Under the pieces are notes generated by a model. It ran no database searches. It was given only the letters and a program-made list of their open reading frames with translations, and had not been told where the DNA came from. Below, piece by piece: positions 1-8,671 of a DNA stretch of 64,000 bases (position 1 is the stretch's first letter; the number at the start of each line of letters is the position of its first letter). The stretch covers positions 1 through 64,000 of the forward strand of contig PLSD01000102.1 of the NCBI GenBank assembly GCA_003164135.1, given 5' to 3'. Made by a program: the position numbers and the translations under genes. This DNA comes from Acetobacteraceae bacterium (GTDB lineage: Bacteria; Pseudomonadota; Alphaproteobacteria; Acetobacterales; Acetobacteraceae).

Positions 1-100
1 CAATCTTTAGGGCTGCTGGTATAACTCTGTGACGATCAATACGCGGTTTTGAACCCTTATAGCATGCCCAATTCCATGAAAGTATTTATCCCTATTACGC

Positions 101-391
101 GGCCTGCGCGAGATCGATCCGGCGGAAGCCGCCATCGTGCGGCGTATCTTTCGCGAGTATGCCGGCGGCGCCAGCCCGATGCGTATCGCCAAGACCCTCA
201 ATGCCGAGGGCATCCCTGGCCCGGCTGGCGGCATCTGGTACGACGCCTCGAGCCGTGGCCACGCGGACCGCGGCGATGGCGTGCCGCGCAACCCCATCTA
301 CACAGGTCGGTTGGTCTGGAACCCTCAGCAGAGTGTGAAGGACCCCGTCACCGGCCGACGGCATCGCGCCGAAGGCGCGCCTGTTAGCTGA
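101..391 (+). pseudogene. serine recombinase fragment (remnant of a mobile element)
   Basis: An open frame with no proper start reads GLREIDPAEAAIVRRIFREY and continues with ALNAEGIP-like (TLNAEGIPGP), RGHADRG and IYTGRLVWN. These are the helical and recombinase-domain motifs found just after the catalytic domain in large serine recombinases (resolvase/invertase family with Recombinase domain). The N-terminal catalytic domain with its serine is missing: the similarity begins abruptly near position 101. The frame ends at 391 soon after VKDPVTGRRHRAEG, where intact relatives continue for hundreds of residues. It is therefore truncated at both ends and presumably inactive. It marks an old integration or deletion scar between unknown left sequence and pmbA. 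The exact left junction is not certain. Confidence 0.8.
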
Positions 392-440
392 TCGGCGGTC
401 CTTTGGGCAGAGCCCCCTGGACTTCCCTAACCCAGAGCCA

Positions 441-1745
441 TCAAGCTCCGGCCAGCGTCATCCCATCAATCCGCACCGTCGGCGCATCCGTCCCGCGCTT
501 GAATTCCAGATCGTTCGCCGGCCGCAGCACCGCAAACATATCGCGCAAATTCCCGGCAATGGTGAACTCCGCCACCGGCTCGGCCAGCACGCCATTACGG
601 ATCATGAACCCAGCCGCCCCGCGCGAGTAATCGCCGGTAATGCCGTTCACGCCCATGCCGATCAGCTCGGTCACAAACAGCCCCTCGGCAATATCCGCCA
701 TCAACTCGTGCGGCGTCATGCTCCCGGCTTCCAGGTAAAAATTGCTGGTTCCGCCCGAATTCCCCGTGGTCTTCAACCCCAGTTGGTTCGCACTGCGCGT
801 ATCCAGAATCCAGCTCGTCAGCACGCCGTCATCAATAAACGCCCGCCGCACGCCCGGCTGCCCCTCGCGGTCGAACGGCCGCGAACGGCGCCCACGCACC
901 CGCAGCGGGTCATCGATAATACATATCCCTGGCGCAAACACCGCCTGCCCCAGCGCATCCTTCAAAAACGACGTTTTCCGCGCAATCGATGCGCCATTGA
1001 TCGCGCCCGACAAATGCCCCAGAAAACTCCCCGCCACACGCGGATGAAACAATATCGGCAATTTTCCCGTTTTGGGCCGCACCGGGTTGAGCCGCGCCAG
1101 CGCCTGCTCTGCCGCCCTGCGCCCCAGCACCGCCGGGTCCTCCAAATCCTCGCCATGCCCGGCCGAGGACGAATCATAATCGCGCTGCATCCCCGTGCCC
1201 GTCCCCGCAATCGCGGTGGCCGAAACCCCATGGTAGGAGCGCCAATACATCCCCGCAAAGCCCAGGCTCGTCACCCGCAGCGAGAAACTGCGCGACCAAC
1301 TGGCCGAAGCACCCTCGGAATTCGTAATCCCCGGCACCGCCAGCGCCGCTTCTTCAGCGGCAGCAGCACGGCCGATCAACACTTCCATGCTGGGCTCCAC
1401 CGGATCATCCAAATCCAGCAAAGCCGCATCCATCGGCAGCGGGGCCTCGGGAATTTCCGCATACGGGTCTTCCGGCACCACGCGCGCCATCGCCACAGCC
1501 TGCTCCGCCAAGCGCGCAAACGCCCCCGGATCAATCGAACTGGCGGAAATCGAGGCGCTGCATTTGCCAACAAACACCCGCAGCCCCAACTCCCGGGACT
1601 CCGCGCGCTCAGTCTCCTCAATCTTCCCCAACCGCCGCTGCACCCCAATCGAGGTACCAACGCTCAAACCCACCTCGGCAACGTCCGCCCCAGCGGCCTT
1701 CGCGGCGCGCAAAAACTCCTGCGCCTGGCCCAGCAAGTCCTTCAC
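441..1745 (-). CDS. pmbA: TldE/PmbA family metalloprotease-like subunit
   Basis: A 434-residue protein of the TldD/PmbA family. In characterised bacteria TldE (PmbA) forms a heterodimer with TldD that degrades unfolded or modified peptides, for example in microcin B17 maturation and CcdA turnover. The C-terminal half carries the family signatures SGAINGASIARKTSFLKD, TRSANQLGLKTTGN, GGTSNFYLEAG and TGDYSRGAAGFMIRNG. As expected for the E subunit, there is no HExxxH zinc motif. The start is a GTG that overlaps the stop of the upstream M16 peptidase gene by four bases (GTGA), so the two are translationally coupled in a thrC-M16-pmbA operon. TldD is not in this window. Confidence 0.93.
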   Translation of the reverse strand: MKDLLGQAQEFLRAAKAAGADVAEVGLSVGTSIGVQRRLGKIEETERAESRELGLRVFVGKCSASISASSIDPGAFARLAEQAVAMARVVPEDPYAEIPEAPLPMDAALLDLDDPVEPSMEVLIGRAAAAEEAALAVPGITNSEGASASWSRSFSLRVTSLGFAGMYWRSYHGVSATAIAGTGTGMQRDYDSSSAGHGEDLEDPAVLGRRAAEQALARLNPVRPKTGKLPILFHPRVAGSFLGHLSGAINGASIARKTSFLKDALGQAVFAPGICIIDDPLRVRGRRSRPFDREGQPGVRRAFIDDGVLTSWILDTRSANQLGLKTTGNSGGTSNFYLEAGSMTPHELMADIAEGLFVTELIGMGVNGITGDYSRGAAGFMIRNGVLAEPVAEFTIAGNLRDMFAVLRPANDLEFKRGTDAPTVRIDGMTLAGA

Positions 1746-3007
1746 GCCGCCAAACTATCAATAATGGCGGACAATTTTGGCACCTGCCCAATCGGCCCAA
1801 TGGTCGCCAGCGTCGGCCGCGAGCGGAAAATCTTCGCCGCCGCCGCGCGCACATCAGCTTCCGTCACCGCCTCGATCTTCGCCACCGTCTCGGCGGCCGG
1901 GATCACGCGGCCAAAAATCTGCCACTGCCGCGCCAACTGCTCACACCGGCTGCCGGTGGATTCCAGGCTCATCAGCAACCCAGCCTTCAACTGCGCCCGC
2001 GCCCGATTCAACTCCGCCGCCGTCACGGAAAGCTGCACCTTGCCCAGCTCCTCCAGCGTCACCGGCATCAGTTCGGCGGCCTCTGACTCACCCGTCCCCG
2101 CATAAATCCCAAACAACCCGCCATCCTTGGCCGGCGCCGTAAAGCTGTAAATCGAATACACCAGCCCCCGCTTCTCGCGGATTTCCTGGAACAACCGCGA
2201 GGACATGCCCCCGCCCAGCAACGTGGAGAGCAGCATCGCCGGATAGTAATCCGGCTCGCCGTACGCCGGCGCGTCAAACCCCAGCACGATATGCGCCTGG
2301 TCCAACTCCCGCGACTCGCGGTACTCGCCGCCCATGTAATCCGCCTCCATCGGCTCATGCCGCTCGGCCTTCGGCAAATCGGCAAAATGCTTGCCCACCA
2401 AATCCACCAGCCGCTCATGCTCCAGATTCCCGCAAGCGGCGATCACCATATTCTCCGGCGTATAATGCGCCGACATGAACCCCGGCAGCGCCTCGCGCTT
2501 CATGCCGCGGATAATCGCTTCAGTGCCCAACACCGGCCGCCCCATCGGCTGCGACGGATACGCGGCGGACTGGAAATGGTCGAACACAATGTCATCGGGC
2601 GTGTCATTCGCCTGCCCGATTTCCTGCAAAATCACCCCGCGCTCGCGCTCCAGCTCTTCCGGCTCAAAGCTCGAATGGCACAGAATATCACCAATGATAT
2701 CAACCCCAAGCCCAAGGTCTTCCTTCAGCAGCTTCACGTAATAAGCCGTCTGCTCGCGCGAGGTGTAGGCATTGATATGCCCGCCCACATTCTCAATCGC
2801 CTCGGCAATATCAATGGCCGAACGGCTCGCCGTACCCTTGAACGCCATATGCTCCAAGAAATGCGCAACCCCGTTTTCCGCAGCCGTCTCATGGCGCGTC
2901 CCCGCCCCGATATACGCGCCGAAGGACACCGTCTCCACCCGCTCCATCCGCTCCGTCAGCACCGTAAGGCCGGACGGCAGCGTGGTGATCATAACCTGTT
3001 CAGTCAT
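1742..3007 (-). CDS. M16 family zinc peptidase (mitochondrial processing peptidase-like)
   Basis: A 421-residue pitrilysin-superfamily metallopeptidase. The inverted zinc motif HxxEH is present near residue 50 in AHFLEHMAFKGT, and the distal glutamate lies in the LERERGVILQEI helix about 75 residues later. One M16 domain pair of this size resembles bacterial relatives of the beta subunit of mitochondrial processing peptidase, which occur next to thrC in many alphaproteobacteria. The physiological substrate is unknown. The ATG at 3007 is preferred because an AGGAAT sequence precedes it and it overlaps the thrC stop (TGATG); an in-frame TTG lies one codon upstream. No signal peptide is visible, so a cytoplasmic location is likely. 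Confidence 0.92.
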   Translation of the reverse strand: MTEQVMITTLPSGLTVLTERMERVETVSFGAYIGAGTRHETAAENGVAHFLEHMAFKGTASRSAIDIAEAIENVGGHINAYTSREQTAYYVKLLKEDLGLGVDIIGDILCHSSFEPEELERERGVILQEIGQANDTPDDIVFDHFQSAAYPSQPMGRPVLGTEAIIRGMKREALPGFMSAHYTPENMVIAACGNLEHERLVDLVGKHFADLPKAERHEPMEADYMGGEYRESRELDQAHIVLGFDAPAYGEPDYYPAMLLSTLLGGGMSSRLFQEIREKRGLVYSIYSFTAPAKDGGLFGIYAGTGESEAAELMPVTLEELGKVQLSVTAAELNRARAQLKAGLLMSLESTGSRCEQLARQWQIFGRVIPAAETVAKIEAVTEADVRAAAAKIFRSRPTLATIGPIGQVPKLSAIIDSLAA

Positions 3008-4404
3008 CAAATATTCCTGTTCGCAAAATTCCGTACCAGCCCTTTAACCTGCTCAAAATCGTTCGGGGCCGTCACATAACGCTCTTCCCTCTCATATAGG
3101 GTGGATAGATGCGGCGGTAAGGCCGGGCGGAATCCCACCGCGCGCTCGATCGCATCCGGGAATTTTGCCGGATGCGCCGTCGCCGCCACAATCACCGGCA
3201 GCCCCACCGGCGCGCATTCCCGCGCCGCCGCCAGCCCAATGGCCGTATGCGGGTCGGCCAGATATTCCGCCTCCCGGTAAGTCCGTGCGATTTCCGCCAG
3301 CGTCCCGGCATCGTCCAGATGAAACCCAACGAACTCGCGCCGAACCGCGCGCCATACGTCCTCAGCCACCGCCATTTTGCCCGTAACGCGGAAATCCGCC
3401 ATGGTCTGGGCGGTCAATGCCGCATCCCGGCCCAAAAACTCAAACAACAGCCGCTCAAAGTTCGAGCTCACGCCAATGTCCATGGAGGGCGACAGACTTT
3501 CCTCCACCGGCTTCAAACTCATGTCATTCGACGCCAAAAAGCGGTGCAGAATGTCATTCCGGTTGCTCGCCACAATAAACTTGCCAATCGGCACGCCCAT
3601 CTGCTTGGCCGCCCAGGCCGCCAGCACGTTGCCGAAATTCCCCGTCGGCACCGCCACCGCCACCTCGCGGTCCGGCGCGCCCAGCGCCAAAGCGGCGGCA
3701 AAATAATACGGTATCTGCGCCGCAATCCGCGCAAAATTGATCGAATTCACCGCCGACAGGCTGATCTCATTGCGGAACGGCACATCAGCGAACATCGCCT
3801 TCACCATATCCTGGCAATCATCAAAATTGCCCTCCAGCGCGATGTTCAGCACGTTGCTCGCCTGCACCGTGGTCATCTGCCGGCGCTGCACCTCGCTGGT
3901 TTTGCCCTCCGGGTGCAAAATGGTGATATCCACCCGGCTCCGCCCGGCCATCGCCTCGATTGCCGCCGAGCCGGTGTCGCCCGAGGTCGCCCCCACAATG
4001 CAAACCCGCTCACCCCGCGCCGCCAGCACATGCTCGAACAAATGCCCGGCCAGTTGCAGCGCCAGATCCTTGAACGCCAGCGTCGGCCCATGGAACAGTT
4101 CCAGCGCAAAAACGCCGCTATCCAACTGCACCAGCGGCACCACGGCGGGGTGCGCGAACCCGGCATAAGCGCGGCGGCACATCGCCTGCAGGTCGCCAAA
4201 AGCAATCGCCTCGCCCACAAACGGCGCGATCACCCGCGCCGCCAGCTCCGCATACGGCAGCCCGCGCAGCGCCCGCAGCTCAGCAGCAGAAAACTGCGGC
4301 CAGCTCTCCGGCATATACAGCCCGCCGTCCGAAGCCAGCCCCGCCAGCAGCACCCCGGCAAAATCCTTTTTTGCTCCCTGGCCCCGTGTGGATACGTATT
4401 TCAT
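3007..4404 (-). CDS. thrC: threonine synthase
   Basis: A 465-residue pyridoxal-phosphate enzyme that converts O-phosphohomoserine to threonine and phosphate, the last step of threonine synthesis. The N-terminus MKYVSTRG and the segment LAGLASDGGLYMPE are typical of the longer gamma-subgroup threonine synthases. The PLP lysine is expected at about residue 112 in GPTLAFKDLALQ, and the phosphate-binding loop SGDTGSAA follows. The ATG at 4404 is chosen because the homologous N-terminus starts there; the open frame continues upstream through a palindromic repeat, which would add a non-homologous leader. It is the first gene of an operon with the M16 peptidase and pmbA. Confidence 0.95.
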   Translation of the reverse strand: MKYVSTRGQGAKKDFAGVLLAGLASDGGLYMPESWPQFSAAELRALRGLPYAELAARVIAPFVGEAIAFGDLQAMCRRAYAGFAHPAVVPLVQLDSGVFALELFHGPTLAFKDLALQLAGHLFEHVLAARGERVCIVGATSGDTGSAAIEAMAGRSRVDITILHPEGKTSEVQRRQMTTVQASNVLNIALEGNFDDCQDMVKAMFADVPFRNEISLSAVNSINFARIAAQIPYYFAAALALGAPDREVAVAVPTGNFGNVLAAWAAKQMGVPIGKFIVASNRNDILHRFLASNDMSLKPVEESLSPSMDIGVSSNFERLLFEFLGRDAALTAQTMADFRVTGKMAVAEDVWRAVRREFVGFHLDDAGTLAEIARTYREAEYLADPHTAIGLAAARECAPVGLPVIVAATAHPAKFPDAIERAVGFRPALPPHLSTLYEREERYVTAPNDFEQVKGLVRNFANRNI

Positions 4405-4428
4405 GTGCAATCCCGTCAACAACACCTC

Positions 4429-4458
4429 GTCATACCCGCGAAAGCGGGCATCCACGCC
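4429..4458. repeat. REP-like palindromic repeat
   Basis: The sequence CATACCCGCGAAAGCGGGCA contains the inverted repeat CCCGC-GAAA-GCGGG. Read on the minus strand it begins ATGGATGCCCGC-like and would encode DARFRGYDE; in the other direction it encodes VIPAKAGIH. This short element is a widely dispersed intergenic repeat in many proteobacteria. It sits between the hemW stop and the thrC start, where it artificially extends the thrC reading frame. Only one copy was noticed in this window. Confidence 0.7.
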
Positions 4459-4476
4459 TTACTCTTTCGATCCCCG

Positions 4477-5625
4477 CTATTTTGCAAGGGCAGGCAGCAA
4501 CGCATCCAGCCGCTTCCGGCCCTCCGCCGTGGCTGCCAGATGCGTAGCCGTCAGCACCAGATACCCCTCCTCAATCGCCGCTTGCAGGATAACCGGCTCC
4601 ACCGCATCCAGCAGCGCCGTCCCGGTCCGCGCCGCAAATCGCTCAAATGCAATCCCTTCGGCCAGCCGCAGCCCCATCAACAGCGCCTCGCGGGCACGGT
4701 CCAGGGTGCCCACCACCTCCTCGCGCGTCGTCCCGTTGCCGCCCGCCTCCACCAAATCAGCCCACGCCTCCGGCCCGCGATGCTTGGAGCCCGCCACCAG
4801 CCCTCCGCCCAGCGTCAGCCTGCCATGCGCCCCAGGGCCAATCCCGGCGTAATCCTCATAGCGCCAGTAGCTCAGATTATGCCGGCTCTCGCCGCCCGGC
4901 TTGGCGTAGTTGGAAATCTCATACGGCAGCAGCCCAAACCGCCCCGCCTCCTCAGCCGTCGCGTCATACAGTGCCGCCGCCAGATCCTCGTCCGGCATCT
5001 CAAACGCGCCTCGTGCGTACAAGGTATGGAACTTCGTCCCTTCCTCAATGGTCAGCTGGTAAAGCGACAGATGCTCCGCCGCCAACCCCAGCGCGAACCG
5101 CACTTCCTCCCGCCACGCCGCCTCACTCTGCCCTGGCCGCGCGAAAATCAGATCAAACGACAGCCGCGGAAAAATCCTCCGCGCCAGCTCAATGGCATCA
5201 ACCGCCTGCCCCGCCGAATGCTCCCGCCCCAAAAATTTCAACGCCTCGGGGTCAAAACTCTGCACCCCGATGGACACCCGGTTCACCCCCGCATCCCGGT
5301 ACCCGGCAAACCGCCCCGCCTCGATGCTCGTCGGGTTCGCCTCCAGCGTAATCTCAATGTCCGCCGCCGGTTCAAACAGCGCCGACGCATCCCCGATCAA
5401 CGCCGCCACATTCTCCGGGTCCAACAGGCTCGGCGTGCCCCCGCCAAAGAAAATCGACGTCAGCCGCCGCTTGCCCACCCGTTCCGCCTCAAACGCCAAC
5501 TCCCGCCGCAACGCCGCCACCATCCGCGCCTGCGGGATGCGCTCCCGCACGTGGGAATTAAAATCGCAATACGGGCATTTGCTCAGGCAAAACGGCCAGT
5601 GAATATATAGTGCCAAAGGGTCCAT
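4477..5625 (-). CDS. hemW: radical SAM heme chaperone HemW (coproporphyrinogen III oxidase-like)
   Basis: A 382-residue radical SAM protein. The N-terminus has the cluster-binding pattern with three cysteines at residues 13, 17 and 20 (PFCLSKCPYCDFNS), then GGGTPSLL and a C-terminal HemW-type domain containing SNYAKPGGESRHNLSYW and GIGPGAHG. HemW proteins lack coproporphyrinogen oxidase activity in the cases studied and instead bind heme and deliver it to respiratory enzymes. The CPYCDF form without the extra cysteine of HemN supports HemW. The ATG at 5625 gives the conserved start MDPLALYIHWPFC. The gene is divergent from an ABC transporter with only about 41 bases between starts, so the promoters must overlap. 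Confidence 0.93.
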   Translation of the reverse strand: MDPLALYIHWPFCLSKCPYCDFNSHVRERIPQARMVAALRRELAFEAERVGKRRLTSIFFGGGTPSLLDPENVAALIGDASALFEPAADIEITLEANPTSIEAGRFAGYRDAGVNRVSIGVQSFDPEALKFLGREHSAGQAVDAIELARRIFPRLSFDLIFARPGQSEAAWREEVRFALGLAAEHLSLYQLTIEEGTKFHTLYARGAFEMPDEDLAAALYDATAEEAGRFGLLPYEISNYAKPGGESRHNLSYWRYEDYAGIGPGAHGRLTLGGGLVAGSKHRGPEAWADLVEAGGNGTTREEVVGTLDRAREALLMGLRLAEGIAFERFAARTGTALLDAVEPVILQAAIEEGYLVLTATHLAATAEGRKRLDALLPALAK

Positions 5626-5666
5626 CGCCTGGACATACTCCAACCAGTCCGCCTATCCAAAACCCC

Positions 5667-6395
5667 ATGGACGCCATCACCGTAACCAACCTGGTCAAGC
5701 ACTACCCGCACACCCTGGCGGTGGACGATATCTCCTTCACCCTGCCCCAAGGCGGCGTGCTCGGCCTGCTCGGCGGCAACGGAGCCGGCAAGACCACCAC
5801 CATCTCCATGCTGCTCGGCCTGCTGGTCCCCACCTCCGGCCAGATCACGGTGCTGGGCCACGACATCGCCCGAGACCGCTTCGCCGCCCTGGCCCGCATG
5901 AATTTCTCCTCGCCCTACATCGCGCTCCCCGCCCGGCTCTCGGTGGCGGAAAACCTGCGCGTCTACGGCCATCTGTATAACGTGCCGCACCTGTCCCGCC
6001 GCATCGGGGAACTGGCCGAGCAGTTCCACCTCGGCGCACTTCTCGCGCGCCCCGCCGGCGAGATCTCCGCCGGCCAGAAAACCCGCGTCGCACTGGCAAA
6101 ATCCCTCATCAACAAGCCGGACCTGTTGCTGCTCGACGAACCCACCGCCAGCCTGGACCCCGACACCGGCGACTATGTGCGCACCACGCTGGAGACCTAC
6201 CGGCGCGAACACAACGCCGCCATCCTGCTCGCCTCGCACAACATGGCCGAGGTCGAGCGCCTGTGCGACACGGTGCTGATGCTGAAAGCCGGCAAAATCG
6301 TTGACCGCGGCCCGCCCGACGAACTCATCGCCCGCTACGGCCGCGAAACCCTGGAACAGGTCTTTCTCGACATCGCCCGGAGGGAAGAAGCATGA
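5667..6395 (+). CDS. ABC-2 type exporter, ATP-binding protein
   Basis: A 242-residue ATPase with Walker A GGNGAGKTT, signature ISAGQKTRVALAKS, Walker B LLLLDEPTASLDPD and the switch histidine in LLASHNMAEVE. The signature reads SAGQ instead of SGGQ, which is tolerated in exporters. It pairs with the permease gene that follows with a four-base overlap, so the two form an exporter of the ABC-2 (drug, polysaccharide or unknown substrate) type. The ATG at 5667 gives the conserved start MDAITVTNLVKHY; a longer frame would overlap hemW. Substrate unknown. Confidence 0.92.
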   Translation: MDAITVTNLVKHYPHTLAVDDISFTLPQGGVLGLLGGNGAGKTTTISMLLGLLVPTSGQITVLGHDIARDRFAALARMNFSSPYIALPARLSVAENLRVYGHLYNVPHLSRRIGELAEQFHLGALLARPAGEISAGQKTRVALAKSLINKPDLLLLDEPTASLDPDTGDYVRTTLETYRREHNAAILLASHNMAEVERLCDTVLMLKAGKIVDRGPPDELIARYGRETLEQVFLDIARREEA

Positions 6396-7189
6396 GCAGC
6401 CTGCGCCGCATCTGGGCGATGATCTACCGCCACCTCGTCGTCTACCGCCGCTCCTGGCCGCGCCTGGTGGAAATCGCCTACTGGCCCACCCTCAACCTGC
6501 TCATCTGGGGCTTTACCGCCAGCTACATCGCGCATTTGCGCGGCAGCCCCGGCGTGCAGACCGGCGGCGCGCTCATCGCCGGGGTGCTGCTGTGGGAGAT
6601 CACCCTGCGCGGCCAGCTTGGCGTCACGCTCGCCTTCCTGGAGGAAATCTGGTCGCGCAATCTGGGCCATATTTTCGTCAGCCCGCTGCGCCCGGCGGAA
6701 CTACTGGCGGCTTTGGTCTCGGTTTCACTGCTCCGTACGCTCGCCGGCCTGTTTCCTGCCACAATTATCGCGTACCTACTCTATCATTATAATATTCTGC
6801 TGCTGGGGCCGGTACTTTTGTTATTTTTTGTTAACCTGTTGTTCATGGGCTGGTGGATCGCATTGGGAATCGTCTCGCTGCTGTTCCGTTACGGTGCCGG
6901 AGCGGAAGCTTTGGCCTGGACCATCGCCTTCGGCATCACCCCGGTCGCCTGCGTGTACTACCCGGTCAGCGCCCTGCCCTTCTGGCTGCAACCCGTCGCC
7001 CTGGCCATGCCCGCCGCCCATGTCTTCGCCGGCATGCGCGCGGCACTTTTCCAACACGCGTCAGACTGGCCGGACCTCGCCCAGGCCTGCGCCCTCAACC
7101 TTGCCTGGATGCTGCTGGCCATCGTGGTTTTCAGCGCCGAATTCCGCCGCGCCCGCATCCGTGGCGCGCTCATCTCAATCGGGGAATAA
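6392..7189 (+). CDS. ABC-2 type exporter, permease
   Basis: A 265-residue membrane protein with about six hydrophobic segments, for example around residues 30-50, 60-75, 105-135, 140-165 and 235-255. It fits the ABC-2 membrane family (DrrB/NodJ-like), including the long hydrophobic stretch GPVLLLFFVNLLFMGWW. Its start overlaps the stop of the ATPase gene (ATGA), and the histidine phosphatase gene follows within three bases. The segment around 6760-6860 is more AT-rich than its surroundings, consistent with hydrophobic codons. Substrate unknown. Confidence 0.9.
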   Translation: MSSLRRIWAMIYRHLVVYRRSWPRLVEIAYWPTLNLLIWGFTASYIAHLRGSPGVQTGGALIAGVLLWEITLRGQLGVTLAFLEEIWSRNLGHIFVSPLRPAELLAALVSVSLLRTLAGLFPATIIAYLLYHYNILLLGPVLLLFFVNLLFMGWWIALGIVSLLFRYGAGAEALAWTIAFGITPVACVYYPVSALPFWLQPVALAMPAAHVFAGMRAALFQHASDWPDLAQACALNLAWMLLAIVVFSAEFRRARIRGALISIGE

Positions 7190-7191
7190 TT

Positions 7192-7884
7192 TTGCTGCAA
7201 CGTTTCTGGCTCATCCGTCACGCGCTCGTCCACCCCGGCTCCATGAAGCATCTCTACGGCGCCAATGATGTGCCGATCTGCGACGACACCATGGCCGCCG
7301 ACGCCCCGCGCTATGCCGCTCTGGCCGCGCGCCTGCCGCGGCCCGCGCGGCTCATCTGCACCCCGCTCACCCGCACCCAGGTTACCGCGGCCGCCCTCAT
7401 CCGCGCCGGCTACCCGGACCAGACGCCGCTCATCGACCCCGCCTTCGTCGAGCAGAATTTCGGCACCTTCCAGGGCCAGCCGATCTCCAGCTTCGATGCC
7501 CGTTCCACCGCCGAGCGCCACCCGTTCTGGCCGATCCACGCGCACGAAACCCCGCCGGAGGGTGAAAGTTTCGCGGACATGATCACCCGCACCGGCGCCG
7601 GGCTGGAGCGCCTGTTGGCCGAACCCACGCGCGACACCATCATCGTCTCCCACGGCGGCGCCATCCGCGCCATGTGCGCCTACGCGCTCGGCCTCACCCC
7701 GCACCAGGCGCTCTGCCTGGCGGTGGATAACATTTCCCTCACCCGGCTGGAACATAACCGCCACGGCTGGCGAATCTTGTCGGTTAATGAACATCTGTCC
7801 ACCACGGCTTGCGCAACTCCGGCGCCGCCTTCAAATGAAGCGCGCCGTTCCCATCCGAAACAAACCCAAGGAGCCTCCGCATGA
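7192..7884 (+). CDS. histidine phosphatase family protein
   Basis: A protein of about 230 residues with the branch-1 histidine phosphatase fold. The catalytic phospho-histidine motif is RHA (FWLIRHALVHPGS) instead of the usual RHG, and the second histidine is in VSHGGAIRAM. The family includes phosphoglycerate mutases, alpha-ribazole phosphatases (CobC) and SixA-like proteins; nothing here fixes the substrate. The likely start is a TTG at 7192 just after the permease stop, with GGGGAA as ribosome binding site; the frame is open further upstream but overlaps the permease. The stop overlaps the next ATG (ATGA), indicating a four-gene operon with the exporter and the SYLF protein. The last 30 residues are low-complexity and not conserved. 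Confidence 0.85.
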   Translation: MLQRFWLIRHALVHPGSMKHLYGANDVPICDDTMAADAPRYAALAARLPRPARLICTPLTRTQVTAAALIRAGYPDQTPLIDPAFVEQNFGTFQGQPISSFDARSTAERHPFWPIHAHETPPEGESFADMITRTGAGLERLLAEPTRDTIIVSHGGAIRAMCAYALGLTPHQALCLAVDNISLTRLEHNRHGWRILSVNEHLSTTACATPAPPSNEARRSHPKQTQGASA

Positions 7885-8555
7885 AATCCCTCTTCCTCAG
7901 CCTGGCCATCGCCACGGCCACACTCGCCGCCCCCGCCGCGGCGCTGGCTGGATCGCCGCAGCATCTGGTCGACAGCGCCACCCTCTCGCTGGAGGACATG
8001 ATGAGCGGCACCGAGGGTACCCAGGCGCAGATCTATCTGCGCAAGGCCAAAGCCGTGGTGATCTGCCCAAACATCTTCCGCGCCGGCTTCTTCATCGGCG
8101 GCGAGGGCGGCGGCTGCGTCATGTCCTCGCGCACGGCTGACGGCAACTGGTCCTACCCGGCCTTCTACAACATGGGCAGCGGCAGCTTTGGCCTGCAAAT
8201 CGGCGTGCAGAACGCTGAGGTGATGATGCTCATCATGACCGACGGCGGGCTGAATGCCATGCTCAACAGCCAGTTCAAATTCGGCGCCGACGCCGGCCTC
8301 GCCGTCGCCACCCTGGGTGCGGGCGTCAACGGCGCCATGTCCACCGCCATCAACGCCGACATCCTCACCTTCTCCAAAGCCCAAGGCCTCTACGGCGGCA
8401 TTTCGCTCTCCGGATCGGTCATCTCCAACGACGCCGGTGTCGAACAAGCCTATTACGGCTCGCAGCTTGACGCGCGGCAGATCGTTGTAGACGGCCAAGG
8501 CTCCAACCCCGGCGCCAACCCGCTGCGCACGACACTGGGCCGCTACGGGCAGTAA
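7881..8555 (+). CDS. SYLF (Ysc84-like) lipid-binding domain protein, secreted
   Basis: A 224-residue protein with an N-terminal signal peptide of about 23 residues ending AAALAG. The rest matches the SYLF/Ysc84 domain: KAKAVVICPNIFRAGFFIGGEGG, GNWSYPAFYNMGSGSFGLQIG, VMMLIMTDGGLNAML and DILTFSKAQGLYGGISLSGS. Eukaryotic SYLF domains bind phosphoinositides; bacterial members are periplasmic or outer-membrane-associated and mostly uncharacterised. It is the last gene of the exporter operon, so a role at the cell envelope is plausible but unproven. Confidence 0.88.
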   Translation: MKSLFLSLAIATATLAAPAAALAGSPQHLVDSATLSLEDMMSGTEGTQAQIYLRKAKAVVICPNIFRAGFFIGGEGGGCVMSSRTADGNWSYPAFYNMGSGSFGLQIGVQNAEVMMLIMTDGGLNAMLNSQFKFGADAGLAVATLGAGVNGAMSTAINADILTFSKAQGLYGGISLSGSVISNDAGVEQAYYGSQLDARQIVVDGQGSNPGANPLRTTLGRYGQ

Positions 8556-8575
8556 AAATTTACAGTAAAGATTTA

Positions 8576-8601
8576 GGGTGCAGGTATACCACCCTGCACC
8601 C
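8576..8601. terminator. intergenic stem-loop after the exporter operon
   Basis: GGGTGCAGG (8576-8584) pairs with CCTGCACCC (8593-8601) around an 8-base loop, a perfect 9-bp stem 20 bases after the SYLF stop. No run of T follows, so it is either a weak terminator or an mRNA 3-prime-end stabiliser. Confidence 0.5.
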
Positions 8602-8671
8602 CACTACCTGCCAGGCGCTTCCTTGACGAAACCCTGCCATCGGTCGAATTACTTGGACACAGGAGATTGAG

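Noticed and set aside
3-25. Similarity between CTTTAGGG-TGCTGGTATA at the left edge and GATTTAGGGTGCAGGTATA near 8570
   Set aside because: The match is short and imperfect and no repeat boundaries or target duplications are visible; not enough to call an element end.
3172-5610. Very long open frame on the plus strand, antisense to thrC and hemW
   Set aside because: The translation is dominated by Arg, Pro, His and Gln, has no domain, and mirrors high GC in the third codon positions of the real genes.
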